Origin: Microvirga arsenatis
GTDB taxonomy: Bacteria; Pseudomonadota; Alphaproteobacteria; Rhizobiales; Beijerinckiaceae
Length of the DNA: 64,000 nucleotides
NCBI RefSeq assembly: GCF_009910705.1
Contig: NZ_JAAAXJ010000001.1
Location: 124,001 to 188,000, forward strand
Reading direction: 5' to 3'
The notes under the pieces were generated by a model. It was not told where the DNA came from and made no database searches. It saw nothing but the letters and a program-made list of their open reading frames with translations. Made by a program: the position numbers and the translations under genes. Below are positions 57,388 through 64,000 of the stretch, one piece after another (within the stretch, counting starts at the first letter, position 1; each line of letters begins with the position of its first letter).

Positions 57388-58482
57388 TCAGCCGTCCTCC
57401 TGGTGCAATAAGGCCAAGGTCCCCAGAAGGCTGCCTACTACAGCCGGGAACCAGGCCGCAACAAGGGAGCTGATGATTCCGGAGGCTCCAAGCTCCGCCA
57501 TTAGCTCAGTGGCGACATAAAGCACGAACCCGGCCGCGACGCCACCCAGAACCATCATGGCTACACCACCAAATCGAAAGAATCTTAACGATACGGATGC
57601 AGCCACGAAAACCATGGCGATGAAGAGAAGGGGACGGGCCAACAGAAGGTCGTAGTGAAGGCGATAGGTGGTCGTGTTGATCTCCGCCTGCTCCATGCGC
57701 TCGATGGTTTCCTTGAGGTCCCAGAACGGAACCGCATCGGGATCGACGAAGCTCTGTCGAACCTGCGAGGGCTGGAGGCTCGAAGCGATCAGGTAGCGGT
57801 CGTGGGATTGCGGCTCCTCGGTGGCGGAGAGGACCCTGGCGTCCTTCAGTTCCCAGAAGCCTTCGTGCAGGACCGCTTCCCTGGCCTCCACCCGGTGGCT
57901 GAAGGTGCCCGAAAGGTCGAAGGAATAGACCGTCACGCCATAGAGGGTCGGCGAATCCGTGGCCGAGCCGGTGCCCCGGAGAATCGCCTGCCCGTCCAGG
58001 CTCTTCTGGCGGATCCAGATCGGCTTCTCCCGGGTCTGGACGGCCCGGGAGGAGAAGATGCTGCTCTCCAGGGCGGAGGCCCGCTGCTTCAGGACGGCGG
58101 AAACCGGATTGTAGACCGCCACCGACAGGATGCCGATCAGGAGAGCGATCAGGAGGCCCGGCTGCAGGAACTGCCATGCGGAGATGCCGGCGGCCCGCGC
58201 CACCACCAGCTCGAGCTTGCGGCTGAGCTGCAGGAGGGCCGCCATGCTGCCGAAGAGCACCGCAAAGGGCATCACCTGCTCGGCGATGGCCGGGGTCCGG
58301 AACAGGGCAAGCCGGGCGATCACCCCCGTCGTCGCGCTGGGCGCATCGCCCGCGCGGCGCATGAGCTCCACGAAGTCCAGGGTATAGACGAGGGCGAAGA
58401 CGGTCGCGAAGACCAGGAAAATGGTTTTCACGAACTGTCGCGAGAAATAGAAGCCCAGGGTTCGGCCGATCAGCATGCTCAC
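57388..58482 (-). CDS. lptG: LPS export ABC transporter permease LptG
   Basis: A 364-residue inner-membrane component of the LptBFG exporter. Two N-terminal helices (about residues 14-34 and 60-85), a periplasmic beta-jellyroll domain (about 130-270) and further helices at the C-terminus match the family; RTLGFYFSRQFVKTIFLVFA starts the first helix and LELVVARAAGISAWQFLQPG is the coupling region. Its ATGA overlaps the lptF stop by four bases. LptB, the ATPase, is elsewhere. Confidence 0.94.
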   Translation of the reverse strand: MSMLIGRTLGFYFSRQFVKTIFLVFATVFALVYTLDFVELMRRAGDAPSATTGVIARLALFRTPAIAEQVMPFAVLFGSMAALLQLSRKLELVVARAAGISAWQFLQPGLLIALLIGILSVAVYNPVSAVLKQRASALESSIFSSRAVQTREKPIWIRQKSLDGQAILRGTGSATDSPTLYGVTVYSFDLSGTFSHRVEAREAVLHEGFWELKDARVLSATEEPQSHDRYLIASSLQPSQVRQSFVDPDAVPFWDLKETIERMEQAEINTTTYRLHYDLLLARPLLFIAMVFVAASVSLRFFRFGGVAMMVLGGVAAGFVLYVATELMAELGASGIISSLVAAWFPAVVGSLLGTLALLHQEDG

Positions 58483-59639
58483 GCCTTCTGGGCCGCCGGG
58501 GACCGGGATGGGACCGCATTGCGGAACGAGGCCGCGACCTTTGCCCAGAGGGAGCGCATGGCAGGGCCATTCAGGATGAGCAGAAGGCTGACGACGATGC
58601 CGGCGAGCGGGATGCCGTACATCATGACGACCGCCACCGGGGTTCGGGCGACAGCGCTCGAGGCGGCAAAGCCGAGGATGCGCAGGACCACGATGGCCAC
58701 CACGGCGCCGGCAATGGCCAAGCCGCGCCCCTGACGGGTCGTGCGGGGCTCGCCGAGGGCGGCGAAGGCGATCATCATCATGGCGAGCGGGTAGAGCCAG
58801 GAGGAGAGGCGCTCGTGCAGCTCCGCCCGGAAGCGCCCGCGCTGTTCCTGATAGATGACCTCGTTCTTATTGGGGAACATGAGCTGCATGGTGCTCCGCT
58901 CCCGCGGCTTGTAGACCACCTCGCCCCCCTCCTTGTTGAAGGCCGAGAGGTCGACTGCATAGCGCTCGAAGGCGACGATGGAGGAGTCCCGGCTGCTCGG
59001 CTCCTTGCGCTGGACGCTGCCCTTCTGGAGGACAAGATAGGCCGTGCCGTCCTGCTCGACCGTCTGGCCGCGCTCGGCGAGATAGACGACGGCCTTGTCC
59101 TTTTCGCGCAGGTCTTCCATGAAGATGCCGAGGAGAGCATCCCCCTGGCGCTCGCGGTAGTGGAAGGTGATGCCGTTGTCCAGGCTGACGAACTGGCCCT
59201 CCTTGGCCATGGTTCCCACGAAATCGGCGCGGATCTTGGTGAAGAGCTGGCGCATCTCCTGGAAGCTCGCCGGCATGAGGTAGATCGAGATGATGCCCAC
59301 GACGATGCAGACGAAGGCGGACAGCGCCAGGAACGGCCGCAGCATCCGTTGCGGCGCCATGCCGCCCGCGCTCATGACGATCAGCTCGGAATCGCCGTTC
59401 AGCTTGTTCAGGGTGTAGAGGGTGGCCAGGAACAGGGCCACCGGGGCGATGACGTTGATCAGGGCTGGAAGGGACAGGCCCGTCACGGTCAGGAAGATCA
59501 CCAGGGTCTGGCCCTTGCCGGTCAGGAGATCGAGTTCCCGCAGGGCCTGCGTGATCCAGATCACGCCCGTGAGGGCGACCAGGCACGCGGCGAAGGCATT
59601 GAAGGTGTTCTTGAGGATGTAGCGTTCGAGAAGTGTCAT
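58479..59639 (-). CDS. lptF: LPS export ABC transporter permease LptF
   Basis: A 386-residue partner of LptG. It begins [20 protein letters not shown], the usual LptF start, with the coupling stretch [20 protein letters not shown] (residues 83-102) and helices at about 12-30, 50-75, 100-120 and near the C-terminus; the middle is the periplasmic jellyroll domain. It is the first gene of the minus-strand run lptF-lptG-lptD-pdxA-rsmA and divergent from pepA, an arrangement common in alphaproteobacteria. Confidence 0.94.
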   Translation of the reverse strand: MTLLERYILKNTFNAFAACLVALTGVIWITQALRELDLLTGKGQTLVIFLTVTGLSLPALINVIAPVALFLATLYTLNKLNGDSELIVMSAGGMAPQRMLRPFLALSAFVCIVVGIISIYLMPASFQEMRQLFTKIRADFVGTMAKEGQFVSLDNGITFHYRERQGDALLGIFMEDLREKDKAVVYLAERGQTVEQDGTAYLVLQKGSVQRKEPSSRDSSIVAFERYAVDLSAFNKEGGEVVYKPRERSTMQLMFPNKNEVIYQEQRGRFRAELHERLSSWLYPLAMMMIAFAALGEPRTTRQGRGLAIAGAVVAIVVLRILGFAASSAVARTPVAVVMMYGIPLAGIVVSLLLILNGPAMRSLWAKVAASFRNAVPSRSPAAQKA

Positions 59640-59844
59640 AAGGCCCTTCGCCCCTGGGGCGCCGGCTCCCCAGGTACCCTGTCACATGATCTCAAGCAAG
59701 ACAGCCGTTTTCAACAGCCCGAGATTGCGTCGTTTTCGCGGCAGCTTTCCCGTTCCCGGGCGTGCAATATGCTATATGTCCCCAGCCGTCAGCGCCGCAG
59801 CCGGCCCGAAGACCGGACCTGTGCGTCACAACAAAGAGGATTTC
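59640..59844. promoter_or_regulatory. Divergent promoter region lptF / pepA
   Basis: A 205-base gap between divergent start codons must hold both promoters. The AT-rich stretch caatatgctatatg (59764-59777) may be the -10 region of pepA; no matching -35 was recognised. An upstream in-frame ATG for pepA at 59686 is not supported, because the family start and the aaagagga ribosome site both point to 59845. Confidence 0.45.
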
Positions 59845-61338
59845 ATGGCCGACAGCTTCAAAATCGACTTCCAGGCCCACGGCAAAGTCGAATCCGGCGA
59901 TCTCATTGTGTTCGTTGGCGAAAATCTCAAGCCCGCCGATGCCGTCGGAAAGCAGCTCGGCCGGAAGGCGGTCGACCTGATCGCAAGGGCCGCGGCAGCC
60001 GAGAGCTTCAAGGGCAAGGCGAAGTCGGCCATGTCCATCGTCGTTCCCGAGGGCCTGCCCGTGGACAGGCTCATCGTTGTCGGAACGGGCGGCGAGAAGG
60101 ACGGCAAGGACATGGACTTCGTCCAGCTGGGCGGTCTCATCGCCGGCAAGGTGAACGGCAAGCTCGCGACGGCAATCCTCGATCTGCCTGGGGTCGAGGT
60201 CACGCCGGATGCGGTGGCCGACATGGCCCTCGGTGCCCAGCTGCGCCGCTACAGCTTCGACCGCTACAAGACCAAGAAGAAGGACGAGGATGACAAGAGC
60301 GGCGGACGGCTGGTCTTCAGGGTGGCGGATCCTGCGGCGGCCAAGAAGGCCTACAAGGCCCGCGAAGGCGTCCAGCAGGGCGTGATCCTCGCCCGCGACC
60401 TCGTGAACGAGCCGCCGAACGTGCTCGGACCGGAGGAATTCGCCGCCCGCGCCCAGTCGCTGACCAAGCTCGGCGTCGAGGTCGAGATTCTGGATGACAA
60501 GGCCATGAAGAAGCTCGGCATGGGGGCGTTGCTCGGCGTGGCCCAGGGTTCCGTGCGTCCCGGCCGGGTGGCCATCATGCGCTGGAACGGCGGCAGGGCG
60601 AACGACAAGCCCATCGCGTTCGTCGGCAAGGGCGTCGTTTTCGACACCGGCGGCATCTCGATCAAGCCGGGCGCCGGCATGGAGGACATGAAGGGCGACA
60701 TGGCGGGCGCCGCCTGCGTGGTCGGCCTCATGCATGCCCTGGCGAGCCGCAAGGCCAAGGCCAACGTGGTCGGTGCCATCGGCCTCGTGGAGAACATGCC
60801 CGACGGCAACGCCCAGCGCCCCGGCGACATCGTCACCACCATGTCCGGCCAGACCATCGAGATCATCAACACGGACGCCGAGGGCCGACTGGTTCTGGCC
60901 GACGTGCTCTGGTACGTGCAGGACCGCTTCAAGCCCAAGTTCATGATCGATCTGGCGACCCTGACCGGCGCGATCATGGTGGCGCTCGCGCAGGAATATG
61001 CCGGCCTGTTCTCCAACAACGACGAACTCGCCGAGCGCCTGATCGCGGTCGGCAAGGCCACCGGCGAGCGCGTGTGGCGCATGCCGCTGGGTCCCGAGTT
61101 CGACAAGATGATCGAGTCGAAGTTCGCCGACATGAAGAACTCGGCCGGCCGCTTCGGCGGCTCGAGCACGGCGGCGGCCCTGCTCCAGCGCTTCGTCAAC
61201 GACGTGCCCTGGGCCCACCTCGACATCGCCGGCACCGCCATGGGCTCGCCGCATAACGAGATCAACAAGGGCTGGAGCTCGGGCTGGGGCGTGCGCCTTC
61301 TCGACCGGCTCGTGCGCGAGCATTACGAGGCCCGGTAA
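59845..61338 (+). CDS. pepA: Leucyl aminopeptidase (M17)
   Basis: A 497-residue M17 cytosolic aminopeptidase with two metal ions. The metal-binding motif [10 protein letters not shown] is at residues 342-351, and [20 protein letters not shown] (residues 260-279) holds the Lys and Asp ligands. The N-terminal domain (1-165) is the macro-like part that binds DNA in E. coli PepA. The end of the hexamer-forming catalytic domain ([12 protein letters not shown]) is intact. It precedes holC, with a palindromic repeat between them, as in the conserved pepA-holC pair. Confidence 0.95.
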   Translation: MADSFKIDFQAHGKVESGDLIVFVGENLKPADAVGKQLGRKAVDLIARAAAAESFKGKAKSAMSIVVPEGLPVDRLIVVGTGGEKDGKDMDFVQLGGLIAGKVNGKLATAILDLPGVEVTPDAVADMALGAQLRRYSFDRYKTKKKDEDDKSGGRLVFRVADPAAAKKAYKAREGVQQGVILARDLVNEPPNVLGPEEFAARAQSLTKLGVEVEILDDKAMKKLGMGALLGVAQGSVRPGRVAIMRWNGGRANDKPIAFVGKGVVFDTGGISIKPGAGMEDMKGDMAGAACVVGLMHALASRKAKANVVGAIGLVENMPDGNAQRPGDIVTTMSGQTIEIINTDAEGRLVLADVLWYVQDRFKPKFMIDLATLTGAIMVALAQEYAGLFSNNDELAERLIAVGKATGERVWRMPLGPEFDKMIESKFADMKNSAGRFGGSSTAAALLQRFVNDVPWAHLDIAGTAMGSPHNEINKGWSSGWGVRLLDRLVREHYEAR

Positions 61339-61350
61339 TCCTACATAACG

Positions 61351-61450
61351 TCATTCCGGGGCTGCGCAGCAGAACCCGGGATCGCTTGACGAGAATGGCG
61401 CTTGATCCTGACAACGATCCCGGATCTTCGCTTCGCTCCGTCCGGGATGA
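61351..61450. repeat. Dispersed palindromic intergenic repeat, family 3
   Basis: A 100-bp imperfect palindrome between pepA and holC: TCATTCCGGG (61351-61360) pairs with TCCGGGATGA (61441-61450) with small mismatches, and CCGGGATC (61376-61383) pairs with GATCCCGG (61416-61423). The unpaired parts (gctgcgcagcagaac; cttcgcttcgctccg) have the look of the widespread alphaproteobacterial palindromic units. Only one copy is in the window. Confidence 0.6.
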
Positions 61451-61460
61451 CAGGGGTATT

Positions 61461-61913
61461 ATGACCGAGGTCCTTTTCTACCATCTCCAGCATCAGCCGC
61501 TCGAGGCCGTGCTGCCGACGCTCCTGCAGAAGACGCTGGAGCGGGGCTGGCGCGCGGTGGTGCAGGTGACGACCGAGGAGCGCATGTCCGCCCTGGACGA
61601 TCACCTGTGGACCTTCACCGACGAGAGCTTCCTGCCGCACGGCACGGACCGCGAGGCCCACGCGGCGGACCAGCCGATCCTCATCACGCTCTCGGGCGCC
61701 AATCCCAACGGGGCGTCGATCCGCTTCCTGGTGGAAGGCGCCGACCTGCCGGAGGACATCGCCGCCTACCAGCGCCTGGCGATCCTCTTCGACGGCAACG
61801 ACATCCAGGCCCTCGCCTTGACCCGCGACCAGTGGCGCGCCGTGAAGGAGGGCGGCCACGACGCCACCTATTGGCAGCAGGACGAACGCGGGCGCTGGCA
61901 GAGAAAGGCGTGA
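61461..61913 (+). CDS. holC: DNA polymerase III subunit chi
   Basis: A 150-residue replisome accessory protein that links the clamp loader to single-stranded DNA-binding protein. It begins MTEVLFYHLQHQPLEAVLPT, with ALDDHLWTFTDESFLPHGTD (residues 44-63), matching the HolC family, and DQPILITLSGANPNGA after it. ATG 61461 is used; the frame upstream to 61386 is made of repeat sequence. HolC is usually paired with pepA in proteobacteria, as here. Confidence 0.92.
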   Translation: MTEVLFYHLQHQPLEAVLPTLLQKTLERGWRAVVQVTTEERMSALDDHLWTFTDESFLPHGTDREAHAADQPILITLSGANPNGASIRFLVEGADLPEDIAAYQRLAILFDGNDIQALALTRDQWRAVKEGGHDATYWQQDERGRWQRKA

Positions 61914-61938
61914 AGTTCCGACAGTGCAAACCCTGGAG

Positions 61939-62128
61939 CCCTCATCCTGAGAGACCGGTTCATAAGGCGCGTGAACTCTCCTCCCCCTTGTGGGGAGGAG
62001 TGGGAGGTGGGGATGTGAGCGAGTGCCTATCAAGGTCTGGCGCCGGCACCCCCAACCTTGATCCCTCCCCACAAGGGGAAGGGAAACAGGCAGTGCCTCT
62101 TTTATGAGCCAGCCTCTCAGGATGAGGG
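61939..62128. repeat. Nested palindromes: family-2 repeat inside another palindrome
   Basis: Outer perfect 15-bp arms (CCCTCATCCTGAGAG 61939-61953; its complement 62114-62128) resemble the outer arms of family 1. The next segments also pair loosely (ttcataaggc against gcctcttttatgag). Between them lies a family-2 element: a left arm near 61978-61999 (CCCCCTTGTGGGGAGGAG) and a right arm at 62063-62083 (CCCTCCCCACAAGGGG), as at 10443-10598. The 62084-62230 tail holds no gene and leads to the S10 peptidase. Confidence 0.85.
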
Positions 62129-62230
62129 TTGAGGCTGATCTGCAAGATGGGAACACGAAGACTTCATCGCCCAAATCCTTGCCCTAGAGGGCATGACCTC
62201 CAGTTTCAGGCAGGCCACAAGGATAGATCG

Positions 62231-63775
62231 ATGATCCGAAGCCTTCGCCTTGCCCTCCATGCTGCCCTTGCCCTCTCCCTTGCGATGCCCTTCGGCGCCG
62301 GCGCTCAGGAGCAGCAGCCTCAAGGGCAGCAGCAGGAGCAGCGGCGCCCGCGGCCGGAGGCGAGGGATTCGCAGGCGCTGCCGCCGGAATCGGTGACGCG
62401 GCACAGCCTGCAGCTTCCCGGGCGCACCCTGTCCTTCACCGCCACCGCCGGGCACCTGACCCTGACCGACCAGGGGGGCGCCCCCCAGGCGGAGATCGGG
62501 TTCGTGGCTTACGCGAAGGACGGCTCCGATCCGGCTTCGCGGCCCGTGACCTTTGTGGTCAACGGCGGGCCGGGGGCCTCCTCGGCCTACCTGCACCTTC
62601 TCGCCATCGGGCCCTGGCTGCTGCCCCTCGACGGGCCCGCAATCAGCCCCTCGGCCCCGCCGGCGCTTGTGCCGAACGCGGAGACCTGGCTCGACTTCAC
62701 GGATCTTGTCTTCATCGACCCGCCGGGGACCGGCTACAGCCGGGTGACCGGCGGCGATCAGGTGCGGGAGCGGTTCTACTCGGTCCAGGGCGACATCGAC
62801 GGGCTTGCGGCCTTCGTCACGCGCTGGCTGAAGGAGAAGGGCCGGCTCGTGTCCCCGAAATTCTTTGCGGGCGAGAGCTATGGCGGCTTCCGCGGGCCGC
62901 TGCTGGCGCAGAAGCTTCAGAGCGACCAGGGGGTGGGCTTCAGCGGGCTCGTGCTCGTCTCGCCCGTCTTCGACTTCGACTGGCTCGACCAGGGCTCGGG
63001 CGCTCCCTGGACCAGCGCCGCGATCCTGCCATCCCTGGCCGCGGCCAATCTCTCCCGCCAGGGGCCCGTGTCGCGGGAGGCGCTGAGGGAGGCCGAGGCC
63101 TATGCTTCCGGCGAGTACCTCGTCGACCTCATGCGGGGGCTTCAGGACAGGGAGGCGGTCGAGCGGGTGAGCCGCCGGGTGGCGGAACTCAGCGGGCTCA
63201 GCCCCGAGGTGTCGCGCCGGCTTGCCGGGCGCATCGACATGAGGGCCGCTCAGAGGGAGCTGCGGCGCGGCTCGTCCGAGATCGTCAGCGCTTACGACAC
63301 CAACGTCGCCATCGCCGATCCGAACCCGAACGCCCAGGTCTCCCGCTTCGAGGACCCGGTGCTCGACGGCATGACGGCGCCCCTGTCGAGCGCGATCGTC
63401 CATCACCTGACCCATACCCTGAACTACAAGGCGGAGGGGCGCTACAGCCTGCTCAACGGCTCCGTCAACGGCGCGTGGCGCTGGGGCGGAGGCCGAAACG
63501 GCCCGGAGAACCTCGACGAATTGCGGCAGGCGCTCTCCCTCGACGGCAGGATGCGCGTGCTCGTCAGCCACGGCTTCACCGATCTGGTGACGCCCTATTA
63601 CGCCTCGCAGCTTCTCCTGAACCAGCTGCCCGAGCTCGGCCCGCAGAAGCGTGTGGCGCTCACGGTTTACGAAGGCGGCCACATGTTCTATTCGCGGCAG
63701 GCGTCGCGGCAGGCCTTCAAGGCCGATGCGCAGCGGCTCTTCGAGGAGGCCCTGCAGGCAAGGGCAGGCGAGTAG
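62231..63775 (+). CDS. Serine carboxypeptidase-like peptidase, family S10
   Basis: A 514-residue exported peptidase. A Sec signal (MIRSLRLALHAALALSLAMP, then FGAGAQ) is followed by a Gln/Arg-rich stretch and the S10 alpha/beta-hydrolase domain. The nucleophile is Ser216 in FFAGESYGGFRGP; VVNGGPGASSAYL (residues 109-121) is the S10 oxyanion region and PPGTGYSR follows; the Asp lies in SHGFTDLVTPY and the His in EGGHMFYSR. Bacterial S10 enzymes are probably periplasmic carboxypeptidases of acidic preference; the target is unknown. ATG 62231 follows aagga; 62129 is not supported. Confidence 0.9.
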   Translation: MIRSLRLALHAALALSLAMPFGAGAQEQQPQGQQQEQRRPRPEARDSQALPPESVTRHSLQLPGRTLSFTATAGHLTLTDQGGAPQAEIGFVAYAKDGSDPASRPVTFVVNGGPGASSAYLHLLAIGPWLLPLDGPAISPSAPPALVPNAETWLDFTDLVFIDPPGTGYSRVTGGDQVRERFYSVQGDIDGLAAFVTRWLKEKGRLVSPKFFAGESYGGFRGPLLAQKLQSDQGVGFSGLVLVSPVFDFDWLDQGSGAPWTSAAILPSLAAANLSRQGPVSREALREAEAYASGEYLVDLMRGLQDREAVERVSRRVAELSGLSPEVSRRLAGRIDMRAAQRELRRGSSEIVSAYDTNVAIADPNPNAQVSRFEDPVLDGMTAPLSSAIVHHLTHTLNYKAEGRYSLLNGSVNGAWRWGGGRNGPENLDELRQALSLDGRMRVLVSHGFTDLVTPYYASQLLLNQLPELGPQKRVALTVYEGGHMFYSRQASRQAFKADAQRLFEEALQARAGE

Positions 63776-63786
63776 GGGAATCGACG

Positions 63787-64000
63787 ATGATGGGGGCGAA
63801 GGTTCTGGTGAGCGTGGCGCTCGTGGCGCTGGCCGTGTCCGCGTGCAACAGCACGCGCAGCAGCCAGGCCCCCGCCGCAGCCATGCCGATGGCAGCGGCT
63901 CCGGCTGCTCCCGCTGCGGCAGGCCCCGTCATCGACGGGCCGCTTCTCGGCCCGGACGGACGCTGCACCGGGACGCCGGCGGGGACGGCCACCGCCATCG
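63787..64000 (+). CDS. Partial gene: small Ala/Pro-rich lipoprotein
   Basis: The window ends inside this gene; 71 codons are visible. It starts MMGAKVLVSVALVALAVSAC, a lipoprotein signal with lipobox VSAC (Cys20 becomes the lipidated residue), then an Ala/Pro/Met-rich linker and the segment PVIDGPLLGPDGRCTGTPAG. I do not recognise the family. A ggggaa sequence precedes the ATG, and it lies 11 bases after the S10 peptidase gene, so cotranscription is likely. Confidence 0.6.
   Translation, partial: MMGAKVLVSVALVALAVSACNSTRSSQAPAAAMPMAAAPAAPAAAGPVIDGPLLGPDGRCTGTPAGTATAI

Noticed and set aside
61386..61460. 25-codon N-terminal extension of holC
   Set aside because: Encoded entirely by the palindromic repeat; the HolC family start matches the ATG at 61461.

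Overview
The window reads as high-GC chromosomal DNA of an alphaproteobacterium, most likely order Hyphomicrobiales (Rhizobiales), and possibly Microvirga, Methylobacterium or a relative; the genus is only an impression. The evidence is a Porin_2-type outer-membrane porin, a CIRCE-controlled groESL operon, the runs slt-dapA-smpB, rpoZ-rsh and fabD-fabG-acpP-fabF-mltG-yicC-gmk, and dispersed palindromic intergenic repeats. No rRNA, tRNA, CRISPR array, transposase or phage module was recognised.

Layout. 0.4-3 kb: amidase, tRNA hydroxylase trhO, slyX. 3-5.7 kb: groES-groEL behind a CIRCE operator, then a small secreted protein. 6.2-8.5 kb: a Tat-exported TRAP receptor and a luciferase-like oxidoreductase. 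8.6-17.6 kb: a peptide/solute ABC system on the minus strand (fused double ATPase, receptor, two permeases) interrupted by an aldehyde dehydrogenase, an SDR, an ankyrin gene, a convergent DUF2218 gene and a DUF559 nuclease, with palindromic repeats at three places. 17.7-25.6 kb: coniferyl-aldehyde-type dehydrogenase, HWE sensor kinase, Uup-type ABC-F ATPase and a mosaic RTX protein. 25.6-31.8 kb: dodecin, VOC protein, fumarylacetoacetate hydrolase, a second TRAP receptor coupled to a membrane EEP protein, then marR-maiA-hppD: tyrosine/homogentisate catabolism without hmgA. 32.3-44.7 kb: porin, hydrolase, lytic transglycosylase, dapA, smpB, ACT protein, NYN protein, pyrE, HAD and glutaminase-like hydrolases, bifunctional (p)ppGpp enzyme and RNA polymerase omega. 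45-51.7 kb: fatty-acid synthesis genes, mltG, yicC, gmk. 51.7-61.9 kb: ddl, rsmA, pdxA, lptD, lptG, lptF (minus strand; no surA), divergent pepA and holC. The end holds an S10 peptidase and the start of a lipoprotein gene.

How the genes work together. The core right half supplies envelope construction (fatty acids, LPS export, peptidoglycan turnover and precursors) and the stringent response. The left half is catabolic: solute receptors, aldehyde and short-chain dehydrogenases, and the HPP to maleylacetoacetate/fumarylacetoacetate steps.

The least ordinary signals are the palindromic repeats. Two 103-bp copies carry their central 20 bases in opposite orientations. A second GC-rich family supplies the C-terminus of the DUF559 nuclease gene at one site and sits nested inside another palindrome at 61.9-62.1 kb, which suggests mobility. 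Protein functions are from recognised motifs and family resemblance only; no database search was run.
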